Shown here: positions 1 to 12,471 of the stretch, piece by piece
Numbering within the stretch: the first letter of the stretch is position 1
Layout: every line of letters starts with the position of its first letter
Origin: Anaerococcus degeneri
GTDB taxonomy: Bacteria > Bacillota > Clostridia > Tissierellales > Peptoniphilaceae
NCBI RefSeq assembly: GCF_017874475.1
Contig: NZ_JAGGLO010000002.1
Coordinates: 124,001 to 188,000 of the forward strand
Length of the DNA stretch: 64,000 nt
Reading direction: 5' to 3'
Translations under genes and position numbers: made by a program
The notes under the pieces: model-generated
Databases searched by the model: none
What the model was told of the DNA's origin: nothing
The model's input: only the letters and a program-made list of their open reading frames with translations

Positions 1-1
1 T

Positions 2-184
2 GCTTATATAGTTACTTACAAAGATTCTGATAACTCAAGGATAAAATTCATCTTCGACTGGGATGGAATAGAACAAGACTCTGGCGGATACTACAAACAC
101 GACCCATGGTATCTACTAGTTAATGGCACTGAATATTATAACGAATTAGATACTAAAAGAGAAAATGCCATAAATGACAAATAA
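2..184 (+). CDS. C-terminal end of an unidentified protein (partial)
   Basis: An open frame runs from the window edge to a TAA at 182-184 and encodes the last 60 residues of a protein. The residues are mixed and soluble-looking, rich in Tyr, Asp and Asn, for example FIFDWDGIEQDSGGYY, and contain no recognisable motif. It lies directly upstream of an integrase on the same strand, so it is probably cargo of the same integrated element. I do not recognise the family. The start is outside the window. Confidence 0.5.
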   Translation, partial: AYIVTYKDSDNSRIKFIFDWDGIEQDSGGYYKHDPWYLLVNGTEYYNELDTKRENAINDK

Positions 185-285
185 TAAAAAAGACCCACGC
201 TAATCACCACAAAAGCAAGAGTCTCTTTTTGCATACCTTGATATGCTATTTTCATTATAACACATTTTACAGAAAGGAGAAAATT

Positions 286-1308
286 ATGGAAACGTCTTAT
301 ACTTTAAGAGAACGTAAAGATACAGGAAATTGGCAAGCTATAATAAGACAAAAACAAGGTAACACCTGGAAACAAGTACAATCAAAAACTTTTGTCAAGA
401 ATACAGACGCCAAACAATGGGCAATAAACACATCATCTGAATGGCAAAAAAAGATTGAGAATGATTATGACAAAATGACAATCAGGCAATTAAAAGACGT
501 ATTTCTTGAATACAAAAAACTAGAGGTTAGAGAGAGTACGTTTTTCACAATTAAAAGTAATATAGATAACGCTGATTGGTTTGATGATAAAACAGTATAT
601 CAAGTAAGTAAGCTTGAAATACTTAAAAGAAATAAAACAGAATCAAAATCACATATTAAATATATGAGAATGTTCTATAACTTTTTAATCAATGAGTTAG
701 ATTTCAAAATCTCTAATCCATTCAAAACAGGCAAAATCAAAAAAGAGCCTGAAACTTTTGTATTGTCAAAAACAGATTATGAATTTTTGCTTGATAGAAT
801 CAAATTCGATGATGTGAAATTAGGGGTAATTATTCTATATCACACAGGATTAAGAATTTCTGAATTATCTGGATTAACGTGGGATTGTATAACAGATAAT
901 AATATCATAATAAATAAACAATTTAGTAATAAGTATGGTGAATTTAGAGAACCAAAATCAGAAAATTCTGTTAGAACCATTCCAATCCATAGTAATTTAA
1001 GAATCTATATAAAGAAATGGAAAAAGAGTCAAACCACTATTGATATTAGTAACAGAATCTTTAACAAAAAGGCTATGGGTCAAAAAATAGCTATTGAATT
1101 AAAAAGAATTACAGAGGGAACACATCTAGAGGGTTTAACCCCTCACGATTTCAGGCACACTTTTATTACTAATCTTGTACAAAACAAAACGGACATAATA
1201 ACAGTTGCCTATCTTGCAGGTGATAGGGTAGAAACTATAATAAACAATTATGTTCACACCAACAAAAAGACAATGGATTTGTCAAAACAGGCTGTAGAAA
1301 TGATATAA
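286..1308 (+). CDS. Tyrosine-type site-specific integrase
   Basis: This integrase (340 aa) recombines phage or conjugative-element DNA with the chromosome. Residues 5-50 resemble the AP2-like arm-binding domain, about 64-150 the SAM-like core-binding domain, and 160-340 the catalytic domain. Catalytic residues are visible: Arg190 in HTGLRISEL, Lys224 in the hairpin, His287 and Arg290 in PHDFRHTF, and the nucleophile Tyr322 in NNYVHT. The second His/Trp position is Gly312 in AYLAGD, a tolerated variation. The ATG at 286 is preferred because AGAAAGGAGA lies just upstream, whereas an in-frame start at 229 has no ribosome site. It is the last gene before conserved chromosomal genes, so it probably marks the right end of an island extending beyond the left edge. 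Confidence 0.9.
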   Translation: METSYTLRERKDTGNWQAIIRQKQGNTWKQVQSKTFVKNTDAKQWAINTSSEWQKKIENDYDKMTIRQLKDVFLEYKKLEVRESTFFTIKSNIDNADWFDDKTVYQVSKLEILKRNKTESKSHIKYMRMFYNFLINELDFKISNPFKTGKIKKEPETFVLSKTDYEFLLDRIKFDDVKLGVIILYHTGLRISELSGLTWDCITDNNIIINKQFSNKYGEFREPKSENSVRTIPIHSNLRIYIKKWKKSQTTIDISNRIFNKKAMGQKIAIELKRITEGTHLEGLTPHDFRHTFITNLVQNKTDIITVAYLAGDRVETIINNYVHTNKKTMDLSKQAVEMI

Positions 1309-1402
1309 GGTAACTAATTAATATATTTGTGACGGATTTGTGACTGTTAAAGAAACAACGGCTTGATTTCAATAGTTTATATCACATATGTAATATACCT
1401 TG

Positions 1403-1431
1403 ACTATATCTACAAGACCTATCCTTGTCAA
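1403..1431 (-). promoter_or_regulatory. Near-consensus promoter pointing into the integrase 3' end
   Basis: On the minus strand TTGACA (1426-1431), a 17-bp spacer and TATAGT (1403-1408) form an 11/12 sigma-70-type promoter. It starts 10 bp beyond the corA stop and reads leftward, antisense to the integrase. No minus-strand gene follows in the window. It may be the promoter of a gene displaced by island insertion, or may drive an antisense RNA. Confidence 0.5.
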
Positions 1432-1440
1432 AGGCAGACC

Positions 1441-2391
1441 CTATTTGTCAATCTTTTTAAATAATAGATAGCAAACGATGACGCTTAGGATTGATAGGCC
1501 AATGATGTACATATAGCCAAATTCCCAGCTGAGTTCCGGCATGTTTTCAAAGTTCATTCCGTACCAGCCAGTTAGGACTGTAATCGGGGTGAAAATCGTG
1601 GTTACAACTGTGAGGATTTTCATAGTTGAGTTCATAGTTAGGTCCATTTTTGAATCATAGGAGTCCTTGACATTGGTAATGTAGTCAGACAAATAGGAAA
1701 TATTAGCTGAATACCTCTCAACCCTATAGGCCAGAGATTTTAAGTGTTTGATGTCGTCATCATCAAAGATTTCATTTTCATTTTCTACAAAAACTTCAAT
1801 TGTATCTAGGAGTCTCTCGTAGGATGTGTAAAGATTAAGGGCCTTGTGCCTATTATCAGAAATTACCCCTATCTTATCCTTGTTTGACTTGTTATTTATT
1901 ATCGAATCCTCAATCTGGGCTGTGGAGTCCTTTATAGAATCAAAAATTCCTGTGTGTTTGTCAATTAGGGCTGTTATGAAGTGTTTTAAGGCACGGCCTG
2001 GCGACCTTGATGAAAATCTCTTGGCTACCATCTTGTTAAAGGCACGTGTAGTAGAATCGTCCTTGTCGTACATATCAACCACAACTAGCCTATTATTTTC
2101 TATATAAAAACCAATGAGGTCTGAGGTGTCAAGATTGCCCCTAATGTCTAAAAGTTCTAAAATCGCAAAAGTGTAAGTGTCTTCTACTGCCACATAGGAT
2201 TTTTTGCTATTTTCTGTGACAAGGAGGTCGACCAAGGCATTGTCAAGCTTATATTTTTTAGCAAAGTCAATAAAATCAGCCTTTCCTAAATACATTAGGT
2301 AAAAGTCGTCGTCTTCTATGGCATCATAAAATTTTGGCATGGTCGTTTCTTCAAAACCATTGTCCGTATCAAATTTATAAATATATTCCAT
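1441..2391 (-). CDS. corA: CorA-family Mg2+/Co2+ transporter
   Basis: This 316-residue protein belongs to the CorA family of pentameric divalent-cation channels, which mainly import Mg2+. The N-terminal ~240 residues are the soluble domain with a long charged helix. Two C-terminal membrane segments follow, joined by the diagnostic YGMN signature at residues 277-280 and an acidic loop (FENMPEL). Its length is normal for the family. The ATG at 2391 has an AGGAG site upstream. It has its own promoter and follows the terminator of the NhaC-type gene, so it is probably a single-gene unit. Confidence 0.93.
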   Translation of the reverse strand: MEYIYKFDTDNGFEETTMPKFYDAIEDDDFYLMYLGKADFIDFAKKYKLDNALVDLLVTENSKKSYVAVEDTYTFAILELLDIRGNLDTSDLIGFYIENNRLVVVDMYDKDDSTTRAFNKMVAKRFSSRSPGRALKHFITALIDKHTGIFDSIKDSTAQIEDSIINNKSNKDKIGVISDNRHKALNLYTSYERLLDTIEVFVENENEIFDDDDIKHLKSLAYRVERYSANISYLSDYITNVKDSYDSKMDLTMNSTMKILTVVTTIFTPITVLTGWYGMNFENMPELSWEFGYMYIIGLSILSVIVCYLLFKKIDK

Positions 2392-2421
2392 ATAAGCTCC
2401 TATTTTTCAAATATCTTAATC

Positions 2422-2450
2422 ATTCTATGGGATAGTAACTTCCTTGTCAA
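2422..2450 (-). promoter_or_regulatory. corA promoter
   Basis: The minus strand shows TTGACA (2445-2450), a 17-bp spacer and TAGAAT (2422-2427), about 30 bp upstream of the corA start. The -35 element abuts the T-tract of the upstream gene's terminator, so the two genes are separated with no spare sequence. Confidence 0.6.
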
Positions 2451-2485
2451 AAAAATCCCCGCACTTAGGCTAGGGATTTATTTTT
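2449..2485 (-). terminator. Intrinsic terminator of the NhaC-type gene
   Basis: The minus strand reads AAATCCC, a loop containing the gene's TAA stop, GGGGATTT and a T-run. The stem overlaps the last codons of the antiporter gene. Confidence 0.7.
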
Positions 2486-4063
2486 GTTTATAGATTTTAA
2501 AACCACCATAAAGACCATGATTACAAAAATTCCAAAGGCAAGGGAAATGATTGCCGAATGGGTAAAGCCAGCTACGATGTAGGAAATGCTGGAAACGCCT
2601 GCTACTGTAAGACCATAGGCTAACTGGGTTTTGACGTGATCAACGTGGACACAACCTGCACCTGCAGATGACATTATGGTTGTATCTGAAATTGGCGAAA
2701 TGTGGTCACCACAAACGGCCCCAGATAGGCAGGCAGAAATGCCTATGAAAAACAGAGGCTGACCTATTTCAAACATGGCAGTTATGATTGGAATCAAAAT
2801 CCCAAAAGTTCCCCAACTTGTTCCTGTGGCAAAGGCAAGGAAGATTGCAACCACAAAGATAACTGCAGGCAAAAATGAATTTAGGCTGCCAACTGCCCCT
2901 TTCATTAGATTTCCAACAAAGGCTTGGGATCCCAGGAGGTCGTTTGAAATATTTTTGAGGCTTGTAGCCATGGTTAGGATTAAAATCGCCCCAACCATAG
3001 AAGAAAATCCTTCAGACAAACTATCCATTGACTTTTCAAAACTAAGGACACCCCTCATTACAAAATAAATTATGGAAATGATAAGGGCAGAAAGAGATCC
3101 CATAGCAAGGGCCACAGATGAATCTGTATTAGCAAAGGCATTTACAAAGTCTCCGTAAAATTCATTTTCAGGATCAAAAAATCCACCAACGTAGACTAAA
3201 GATAAAACAGAAACTACAATCAAAACTAAAATCGGAAAGATAAGGTCAATCACTTTTCCATTTGGATTGCCGTCTTCTGCTGTAATTTTAGTAGTCTTAA
3301 CCACTCCAAGGTCTCCTGTTTCCATTGCTTTTTTCTCAACATCCTTCATCGGTCCAAAGTCGTTGTCAAAAAGTATGATTGACACTACAAAAACCAAGGT
3401 CAAAAGCGAATAGAAATTGAAAGGAATGGCCCTTACAAACATTTCTATGCCAGAAATCCCCTCAGCATATCCAGAAACCGCCGCTGCCCAAGATGAAATC
3501 GGTGCAATCATACAAATTGGAGCTGCTGTTGAGTCGATGATGTAAGCAAGTTTGGCCCTTGAAATCTTGTAAGAATCAGTCACAGGCTTCATGACAGAAC
3601 CCGATGTCAGGCAATTAAAATAATCGTCAATAAAAAGCATGGAGCAAAGGAAAAAGGTCGAAAGTTGGGCTGCCTTTCTCGATTTAATCTTTGAGTGGGC
3701 AAATTCACCAAAGGCCCTTGACCCGCCCGAATGATTTATCAAAACAACCATGATTCCCAAAACAACAAGGAAGATAAAAATTCCTGCAGTTTGGGAAACA
3801 GAAGCTATAAGCCCATCTTTAACCACATTGTCAAGGGATTTAGAAAGTGAACCACCAGATCCTAAAATCCCTCCGACTAAGATTCCCAAAAACAAGGAAG
3901 AATAAACTTCCTTGGTCAAAAGAGCCATAAAAATCGCAAGGACTGGCGGAAAAAGTGCCCAAGCAGTCGCAAAAGTATCTATCCCACTTAGGGAAATATA
4001 TATTGATAAAATTATCGAAACAAGGCCCACACAAAGGGCGAGTTTCATATTTTTCTTCTTCAT
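2465..4063 (-). CDS. nhaC: NhaC-family Na+/H+ antiporter
   Basis: A 532-residue polytopic membrane protein of the NhaC family, which exchanges cytoplasmic Na+ for H+ or another substrate. About a dozen hydrophobic segments are visible. Family-typical motifs include ATGTSWGTFG and GDHISPISDTTIMSS in the C-terminal half. The ATG at 4063 is chosen because GAGGAAGG precedes it; an upstream in-frame ATG would add 22 unlikely residues. With the adjacent Na+-type ATPase it suggests a sodium-based economy. Related proteins sometimes carry amino or organic acids, so substrate and direction are inferred. Confidence 0.85.
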   Translation of the reverse strand: MKKKNMKLALCVGLVSIILSIYISLSGIDTFATAWALFPPVLAIFMALLTKEVYSSLFLGILVGGILGSGGSLSKSLDNVVKDGLIASVSQTAGIFIFLVVLGIMVVLINHSGGSRAFGEFAHSKIKSRKAAQLSTFFLCSMLFIDDYFNCLTSGSVMKPVTDSYKISRAKLAYIIDSTAAPICMIAPISSWAAAVSGYAEGISGIEMFVRAIPFNFYSLLTLVFVVSIILFDNDFGPMKDVEKKAMETGDLGVVKTTKITAEDGNPNGKVIDLIFPILVLIVVSVLSLVYVGGFFDPENEFYGDFVNAFANTDSSVALAMGSLSALIISIIYFVMRGVLSFEKSMDSLSEGFSSMVGAILILTMATSLKNISNDLLGSQAFVGNLMKGAVGSLNSFLPAVIFVVAIFLAFATGTSWGTFGILIPIITAMFEIGQPLFFIGISACLSGAVCGDHISPISDTTIMSSAGAGCVHVDHVKTQLAYGLTVAGVSSISYIVAGFTHSAIISLAFGIFVIMVFMVVLKSINKNKSLA

Positions 4064-4353
4064 AAAAAACCTTCCTCTATATAAAATTAAGTAAATCAAA
4101 TAATATCTCAAAAAGAGTACGATTAACATTATACTTAATTTTAGAATATAAGAAAGTGTAAAACATCGACTATATCTAGTTTTACCTAAAATCAGAACGA
4201 AATTACCTATAATAAATATTATTTTGAAATTTTTAGTCTAATTTATTAAAAAAATCTGATTGTGATTTTCCTTATCTGAGTCTGTCTTTTCTTTATAAGA
4301 TTTCTCCTTTCCTCGGTCGTCGAAATGTCGGATAACATGATAAATTCACACAG
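4064..4353. other. AT-rich gap with no recognisable gene
   Basis: This stretch separates the antiporter gene from the end of the ATPase operon. It carries the antiporter's ribosome site and a TATAAT-like -10 element (minus strand, 4128-4133) without a clear -35. I see no coding frame or RNA gene here. Confidence 0.5.
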
Positions 4354-4387
4354 CAAAAAACCACCGAAAAATCGGTGGTCTTTTTTA
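4354..4387 (-). terminator. Terminator of the V-ATPase operon
   Basis: A perfect 8-bp stem, ACCACCGA (4360-4367) and TCGGTGGT (4372-4379), with a 4-base loop is flanked by A-runs and T-runs. It can work in both directions and lies immediately after the last ATPase gene. Confidence 0.9.
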
Positions 4388-5023
4388 TCTTTCTTCAGAA
4401 ATTATATCTTTAACTTTCATTAATCTTGATATAGTTGCTCTTTCGTTTTCTTCTAGTTTGGCTCTGATGTATTTGATTGTTTCTTCAAGGTCTGGGATGG
4501 TCCTGTATTCTAGGGCGTTTACCCTTCTTCTTGTCGATTCAATCTCATCTGCCATTAGCTGTGTTGTTTTTTCAAGCTCAGCTAGTTCTAGGAGCCTGTC
4601 TGTGACATGGTTTAGCTTCAAAATTGCTTGGTCAAGGCCAACACTTGTTGTGGCGTAGCCGTATGGAAACATTGAGGCTTTTTCGTTTACATTTACCTTA
4701 AATTCCATCTTAGGAATCCTAACACTCATGACGTTTTTTGTCGTAATGTCAACGCCAACTTCCTGGGTAGGAAAGCTTACCGCTTCTTCGAGGATTTCTG
4801 GGCTCATAAAGGCTGATGCCATGAGGAAGGCTGCAAAGGAGTCTGATAGTTCCTTTTCTACTTCCTCTCTGAGTTTTTTATTCTCCCTAATTAGTTCAAG
4901 AAATTGTCTCATAAGCTCATCTTGTTTATCTTTTAGAAGTTTGTATCCTCTTTTGGCGGTGGCAAGTCTTCCCTTCAGGGTGTTTAGGTTCATCCTAGTA
5001 GGGGTTACTTTTAATCTTGCCAT
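4385..5023 (-). CDS. ntpD: V-type ATP synthase subunit D (central stalk)
   Basis: This 212-residue subunit is the rotor shaft of the V1 sector, coupling catalytic A3B3 to the membrane ring. It begins with MARLKVTPTRMNL, typical of the family, and is dominated by long charged helices at both ends (about 10-60 and 145-205) that form the antiparallel coiled coil. The start lies 3 bp beyond the subunit B stop with little ribosome site of its own, implying translational coupling. It is the last gene of the operon, followed by a strong terminator. Confidence 0.93.
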   Translation of the reverse strand: MARLKVTPTRMNLNTLKGRLATAKRGYKLLKDKQDELMRQFLELIRENKKLREEVEKELSDSFAAFLMASAFMSPEILEEAVSFPTQEVGVDITTKNVMSVRIPKMEFKVNVNEKASMFPYGYATTSVGLDQAILKLNHVTDRLLELAELEKTTQLMADEIESTRRRVNALEYRTIPDLEETIKYIRAKLEENERATISRLMKVKDIISEER

Positions 5024-5026
5024 AGG

Positions 5027-6394
5027 CTAGTCCATGTATTTTTCTATTAGGGCGTCGTCAATTCTCTTAAGCTCTGATTTTGGAATTATCTTTAGAAGTT
5101 CCCAACCCAAGTTAAGAGTCTCTTCGATTGACCTATTTGTGTAATAACCTTGGTTGATATATTTTTCTTCAAAGGCCTTGGCAAATTCAGCAAAGGCTAG
5201 GTCTGCATCTGATAGAGCAGAGTCACCTAAGATCTTTTGAAGTTCTCTAGCGTCCACACCTGAAGCGTAGGCTGCGTAGATTTGGTTCATGGTATCTGCG
5301 TGGTCTTCACGGGTCTTGCCCTTGCCTATACCCTTATCCTTAAGCCTTGATAGGGATGGAAGGATGGAAACTGGTGGTGCAATACCTTGGTTATAAAGTC
5401 CACGGTCTAGGATAATTTGTCCTTCTGTGATATAGCCTGTCAAATCTGGGATTGGGTGGGTAATGTCGTCTTCTGGCATTGATAAAATTGGAATTTGGGT
5501 AATTGTTCCTGGTTTGCCACGAAGCTTACCTGCCCTTTCATAGATTGTTGAAAGGTCTGTATATAAATAACCTGGATAACCACGTCTGCCTGGTACTTCC
5601 TTACGGGCTGCAGATACTTCACGAAGGGCCTCTGCATAGTTGGTCATGTCTGTCATGATTACAAGTACTTGCATGTCCTTTTCAAAGGCTAGGTATTCTG
5701 CACAAGTAAGGGCCATTTTAGGTGTTGAAAGACGTTCGATTGCTGGGTCGTCAGCAAGGTTCATAAATAACACTGAACGGTCGATAGCCCCTGTTTTCTT
5801 AAAGTCATCCATGAAGAATTGGGCTTCTTCGAAGGTGATACCAATAGCTGCAAATACTACCGCAAAGCCTTCGTCATCTCCCAAAACCTTAGCTTGTCTG
5901 GCGATTTGGGCTGCTACTTGGTTGTGTGGCAGACCGTTTCCAGAAAAGATTGGAAGTTTTTGGCCACGTACAAGAGTATTTAGGCCGTCTATGGTTGAGA
6001 TTCCAGTTTGGATAAATTCTGAAGGGTAGTCTCTTGATACTGGGTTTATTGCTGTACCATTAACATCCCTCTTATCTTCAGGAATTATTTCTGGACCGTC
6101 ATCTATAGCTTCACCTAGGCCGTTAAAGGCACGGCCTATCATATCTTCACTTACAGCAAGTTCTAGAGGTCTACCCAAAAATCTTACTGATGTGGATTCA
6201 AGGTTGATACCTGTTGATCCTTCAAAAAGCTGAACCATGGCACGGTCCTTGTTAATTTCTATAACCCTGCCCCTTCTGTGCTCACCTGTGTGAAGTTTGA
6301 TGTCTACTAGTTCTTCGAAGTTTACTCCCTCAACGCCTTCAACAAGCATAAGAGGGCCAACTACTTCTGTTACTGTTTTATATTCTTTTAACAT
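5027..6394 (-). CDS. ntpB: V-type ATP synthase subunit B
   Basis: This 455-residue subunit alternates with subunit A in the V1 hexamer and contributes to, but does not itself form, the catalytic ATP site. It has the beta-barrel N-terminus, the degenerate nucleotide loop [15 protein letters not shown] near residue 150 in place of a true P-loop, and the [12 protein letters not shown] region. Its length matches bacterial and archaeal B subunits. A ribosome site (GGAGG) lies in the 4-bp gap after subunit A. It belongs to the nine-gene operon transcribed leftward from 12.8 kb. Confidence 0.96.
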   Translation of the reverse strand: MLKEYKTVTEVVGPLMLVEGVEGVNFEELVDIKLHTGEHRRGRVIEINKDRAMVQLFEGSTGINLESTSVRFLGRPLELAVSEDMIGRAFNGLGEAIDDGPEIIPEDKRDVNGTAINPVSRDYPSEFIQTGISTIDGLNTLVRGQKLPIFSGNGLPHNQVAAQIARQAKVLGDDEGFAVVFAAIGITFEEAQFFMDDFKKTGAIDRSVLFMNLADDPAIERLSTPKMALTCAEYLAFEKDMQVLVIMTDMTNYAEALREVSAARKEVPGRRGYPGYLYTDLSTIYERAGKLRGKPGTITQIPILSMPEDDITHPIPDLTGYITEGQIILDRGLYNQGIAPPVSILPSLSRLKDKGIGKGKTREDHADTMNQIYAAYASGVDARELQKILGDSALSDADLAFAEFAKAFEEKYINQGYYTNRSIEETLNLGWELLKIIPKSELKRIDDALIEKYMD

Positions 6395-6398
6395 CCGT

Positions 6399-8156
6399 CT
6401 ATGCCTCCTTTATTAGCTTGCTAATTGCTGAGTCAATTTCAGATCTGATTTCGTCAAATCTTTCCTTATTATCTTCGCTAATTAGTTTTAGTCTTGAGAT
6501 TGATTCGTTAACGTCAAGGCCTTCGATTTCTTTGATTTCAACGCCTTTTGATAAGGCTTCTAGGCACTTATCATAGTTATAAAGAATGATGCCTAGCATC
6601 TTATCTTGCTTATTTAGTGAGCAGTAGGTATCCACATCGTGGAAGGCGTTTTGTTGGAGGTAGTCCTCTCTGATAGATTTAGTTACATTTAATTTTAACT
6701 TATCATCATCAGATAGGGCGTCACGTCCTACAAGCCTTACTACTTCTAAGAGGCCTGATTCTTGTTGTAATAAACTCATGGCACGTTTTCTCATAGTTGA
6801 GAATTCTTCGTCAACATTGCCATCTATAAACTTATCCATCTTGTCTTGGTAAAGTGAATAAGATGATAACCAGTTAATAGCTGGGAAGTGTCTTTGGTAA
6901 GAAAGATCGTAATCTAGTCCCCAGAAGACCTTAACAATACGTAATGTAGCCTGGGTTACTGGCTCTGACATATCTCCACCTGGAGGAGATACAGCCCCGA
7001 TTACAGAAAGGGTACCAATATCTTCCCTATTTCCTAAAACTCTTACCTTACCGGCTCTTTCGTAGAAATCTGCAACACGGCTGGCAAGATAGGCTGGATA
7101 ACCTTCGTCACCAGGCATCTCTTCCAAACGTCCACTCATTTCACGGAGGGCTTCTGCCCATCTGGATGTAGAGTCAGCCATCATAGCTACGTTGTAGCCC
7201 ATATCCCTGTAGTATTCAGCAAGGGTGATACCTGTGTAGATTGATGCTTCCCTGGCTGCTACTGGCATGTTTGATGTATTTGCTATTAGGACTGTACGTT
7301 TCATGATTGATTCGCCAGTTTTTGGGTCAACTAGTTCTGGGAATTCATTAAGTACGTCAGTCATTTCGTTACCACGTTCGCCGCAACCAACGTAGATTAC
7401 TATGTCAGCGTCAGCGTATTTTGCGATTTGGTGTTGGACAACGGTCTTACCTGAACCAAATGGTCCTGGGATTGCTGCTGTACCGCCCTTAGCAACTGGG
7501 AAGAAGGTATCAATTACCCTTTGACCTGTAATTAGGGGTTCGTTAGGGTCGATTTTTTCCTTGATTGGTCTTCCTTGCCTTACTGGCCAGTACTGAATCA
7601 TGTTTATTTCTTTATCACCATCTTCTGTTTCTACAACAGCAATGGTGTCAGCTACTGTAAACTCACCAGCTTTTATATCTTTTAATTTGCCGCTTATTCC
7701 GTAAGGCACCATGATTTTGTGGGTAATAACTGTGGTTTCTTCTACACTTCCTAGTATATCTCCAGCTACAACTTGGTCTCCAATTTGGGCAAGAGGTTCA
7801 AAATCCCAAAGTTTTTCCCTATCTAGGGCTGGTGCTGTTACTCCTTTTTCTAGGAAATTTCCTGCAAGCATTTCAAGTTTCTCAAGTGGTCTTTGGATAC
7901 CATCGTACATTCTCTCGAGCATACCAGGTCCAAGCTCTACTGATAGAGGTCTTCCTGTTGACCTAACCTCATCGCCAGGGCCTATACCAGTTGTCTCTTC
8001 GTATACTTGAATACTTGCGACATCTCCCCTCATCTCTATTATTTCACCGATGAGCTTATCCTTTGATACCTCAACCACGTCATAGATATTAGCATCGGTT
8101 AGGCCTTCTGCCTCTATTAGTGGTCCAGATACTTTAGTAATTTTACCTATATTCAA
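6399..8156 (-). CDS. ntpA: V-type ATP synthase catalytic subunit A
   Basis: The 585-residue catalytic subunit hydrolyses or synthesises ATP at the V1 head. The Walker A loop GPFGSGKT is at residues 231-238, and the non-homologous region specific to A subunits lies at about 115-200. The conserved [19 protein letters not shown]-type stretch follows. Translation probably starts at a TTG (8154-8156) with AAGGAG six bases upstream; no better ATG is available and the N-terminus aligns with the family. It sits between subunits F and B in the same order as the Enterococcus hirae ntp operon. Confidence 0.96.
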   Translation of the reverse strand: MNIGKITKVSGPLIEAEGLTDANIYDVVEVSKDKLIGEIIEMRGDVASIQVYEETTGIGPGDEVRSTGRPLSVELGPGMLERMYDGIQRPLEKLEMLAGNFLEKGVTAPALDREKLWDFEPLAQIGDQVVAGDILGSVEETTVITHKIMVPYGISGKLKDIKAGEFTVADTIAVVETEDGDKEINMIQYWPVRQGRPIKEKIDPNEPLITGQRVIDTFFPVAKGGTAAIPGPFGSGKTVVQHQIAKYADADIVIYVGCGERGNEMTDVLNEFPELVDPKTGESIMKRTVLIANTSNMPVAAREASIYTGITLAEYYRDMGYNVAMMADSTSRWAEALREMSGRLEEMPGDEGYPAYLASRVADFYERAGKVRVLGNREDIGTLSVIGAVSPPGGDMSEPVTQATLRIVKVFWGLDYDLSYQRHFPAINWLSSYSLYQDKMDKFIDGNVDEEFSTMRKRAMSLLQQESGLLEVVRLVGRDALSDDDKLKLNVTKSIREDYLQQNAFHDVDTYCSLNKQDKMLGIILYNYDKCLEALSKGVEIKEIEGLDVNESISRLKLISEDNKERFDEIRSEIDSAISKLIKEA

Positions 8157-8167
8157 ATTAAGCTCCT

Positions 8168-8479
8168 TTAATTTAGAATGTTGGCTCCAACTGCCTTTTC
8201 AACCGAACGGTTGATATCAGCAAGGCCGATACCCATTGATCCCTTGTTGGATGGGATTAGGATAATGGCTGGAGTCATAGATTCTCTGTATTTATCTATA
8301 GTTTCATGACAAAGCTCTGCCATAGCTTCGGTGATAAAAATCACACCGTAATTGTCCTTAGCAAGCTTGTCTATTAGTTTACTTGCGTCTTTTTCGTCAA
8401 TGGCTGTAAAGGCGTCAATTCCTATGGCCTTGAAGGCTAAAATCGAATCCTTATCGCCAATTACTCCAATTTTATACAT
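8168..8479 (-). CDS. ntpG: V-type ATP synthase subunit F
   Basis: This small 103-residue protein has the Rossmann-like fold of subunit F, which attaches to the central stalk subunit D and stimulates ATPase activity. Seen in sequence: the N-terminal strand [19 protein letters not shown] and the [12 protein letters not shown] segment, both family-typical. It overlaps subunit C by 8 bp. In E. hirae naming this position is ntpG; archaeal naming is subunit F. Confidence 0.9.
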   Translation of the reverse strand: MYKIGVIGDKDSILAFKAIGIDAFTAIDEKDASKLIDKLAKDNYGVIFITEAMAELCHETIDKYRESMTPAIILIPSNKGSMGIGLADINRSVEKAVGANILN

Positions 8480-9506
8480 AAGTTTCTCTTAACCTTTCCC
8501 TAGTAAAGTCTTTTGGAAGTGAATTTAACTTAGAGATAAAGATTATCCTTAGGTTTTTAATCTCTTGCTCCTTGGCAATCAAAAATCCTAGCAAAACTTC
8601 TGGGCCATAGGTCATAGACTTGGCGTTTTTGGCAAAGTCCATAAAGTGATCATCGATGGCCTTTTCTAGGTCGAGAAGATTTTCAGAATCCTTTTTGTCC
8701 CTGTCTAAGCTTTTTTTAAGATAAGAGTTTACCTTAAGGCTTGAAGTCTTAGAGACAATCTCGCTTACGTCCATACTTATCATGGCAAGGATGTCATTTT
8801 TATCAAGATTGCCGCCGTCTATTAAGGAATTTTTCAAATGATCAAAATCAAGTTTTTGTCCCCTTATTCTTAAGAGGGTCTTGATATTAACAAGGTCGAT
8901 TGTTTCCTTGGTATAGGCTAGGAGCGTTTCTATTCCAGTTGCCTTTGCAAGGGCGAGTTCCCTTTCATAATAGGACTTATCTAGAGATATGTCTATCATG
9001 GCTGGGTTTTCGCTTTCCCTATAAGCCTTGAGTGCCTTTTGGGCATAGGCGAGGTAGATTTCCCTATCTTCTTTTTTCCCAACGGAAGCAATACTTACTT
9101 GGCCGTCTGCAGATTTCAATAATTCCCTTTTGATAAAGGCTGTGTCTACATTTGCCATAGGCGAATAGATTTTTGAAAAATCTTCTTCTTGGATAATTTC
9201 TTTTACTAAAAGTTTTAGGTTATGAAAATTATATTTTTCGATTAAATACTGGCTGATATTTTTATCAGGAGTCACATCGTCTATTTTTTCATAAACCCTT
9301 ACTAATTCCTTGTTGAGGATTTTTTCGTACTCCTCATCCCTATCTAGCTCTGAGATTGCGCTGGCATAGGATGAGTCGTTTAGAGCATTTAACACTTCAC
9401 TTAAACTTTCATAGTCATTTAGTCTTTCAAGGTCACGGGCCTTAAGCAGATCATCTTCATAAATCCTTGTGGACGTAGAAGCTGCTATGAAGTTTTCTCT
9501 TTTCAT
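8472..9506 (-). CDS. ntpC: V-type ATP synthase subunit C
   Basis: A 344-residue, mostly helical protein of the AC39 family. Subunit C is the funnel-shaped adaptor joining the central stalk D-F to the membrane rotor ring of subunit K. It has several short similar helical repeats and no membrane segment, as expected. The ATG at 9506 follows an AAGGAAG site and overlaps the end of subunit E by 4 bp, pointing to coupled translation. Confidence 0.9.
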   Translation of the reverse strand: MKRENFIAASTSTRIYEDDLLKARDLERLNDYESLSEVLNALNDSSYASAISELDRDEEYEKILNKELVRVYEKIDDVTPDKNISQYLIEKYNFHNLKLLVKEIIQEEDFSKIYSPMANVDTAFIKRELLKSADGQVSIASVGKKEDREIYLAYAQKALKAYRESENPAMIDISLDKSYYERELALAKATGIETLLAYTKETIDLVNIKTLLRIRGQKLDFDHLKNSLIDGGNLDKNDILAMISMDVSEIVSKTSSLKVNSYLKKSLDRDKKDSENLLDLEKAIDDHFMDFAKNAKSMTYGPEVLLGFLIAKEQEIKNLRIIFISKLNSLPKDFTRERLRETYV

Positions 9507-10066
9507 ATTTCTTCCTTAGTAAAAAGTGCGTCAGATATTATTTTTTTGATTTGGTCTTTTTCGTAATCAATTATTGATGAAAAAGAATTGTCATAGGTGA
9601 CATTGCCGTCTTTTATTATAAAACCATCGTCTGTGGTCTCGTTTGAAATCTTAAGCCCCTTTAGGTCCTCTGAATTAAAGACAGACTCCATTCCTTTTTT
9701 AAGGATGATTTCAGCATTTGATTCTGGGAAGCCCTCGAGCCTTTTAAGGACAAATTTTTTGTAGGATTGCTCGTCTAGGTTTTTAAGCTCAGCTAGGACC
9801 TTGTCTATAACTTGGTTTATAAGGTCGTTTTTGGCTCCTATTTTTATATCACGGGCCTTACGAGATGAAGAAAGTTCTTCATTTGTAAGGGTTATAGCAG
9901 CTTCTTTTTCTGCCTTTTCCATGATTGCTTTTCCCTCTTCGCTTGCCTTTTTCTTGGCTGCGTCAGTGATTTCCTTGGCCTCGGCCCTTGCCTGATCTAA
10001 TATCTGATTTTTTTCTTCTTCTGCTTTATTTTTTATAGATTCTAATATTAAATCAAGATTATTCAT
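9503..10066 (-). CDS. ntpE: V-type ATP synthase subunit E (peripheral stalk)
   Basis: The 187-residue protein has a long Ala/Glu/Lys-rich N-terminal helix (about 1-100) and a small globular C-terminal domain. This is the architecture of the peripheral-stalk subunit E, which pairs with the small coiled-coil subunit encoded by the first gene of the operon to hold the catalytic head still. AGGA precedes the ATG at 10066. It overlaps subunit C by 4 bp and follows subunit K by 15 bp. Confidence 0.9.
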   Translation of the reverse strand: MNNLDLILESIKNKAEEEKNQILDQARAEAKEITDAAKKKASEEGKAIMEKAEKEAAITLTNEELSSSRKARDIKIGAKNDLINQVIDKVLAELKNLDEQSYKKFVLKRLEGFPESNAEIILKKGMESVFNSEDLKGLKISNETTDDGFIIKDGNVTYDNSFSSIIDYEKDQIKKIISDALFTKEEI

Positions 10067-10081
10067 AATCTTATCCTAATA

Positions 10082-12457
<2,376 letters not shown>

Positions 12458-12471
<14 letters not shown>

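Noticed and set aside
185-235. Possible terminator between the partial gene and the integrase
   Set aside because: The AAAAAAGAC/GTCTCTTTTT halves pair poorly across a long loop; not convincing.
229-285. Upstream in-frame start of the integrase adding 19 residues
   Set aside because: No ribosome site there, and the added residues are unlike integrases; AGAAAGGAGA precedes the ATG at 286.
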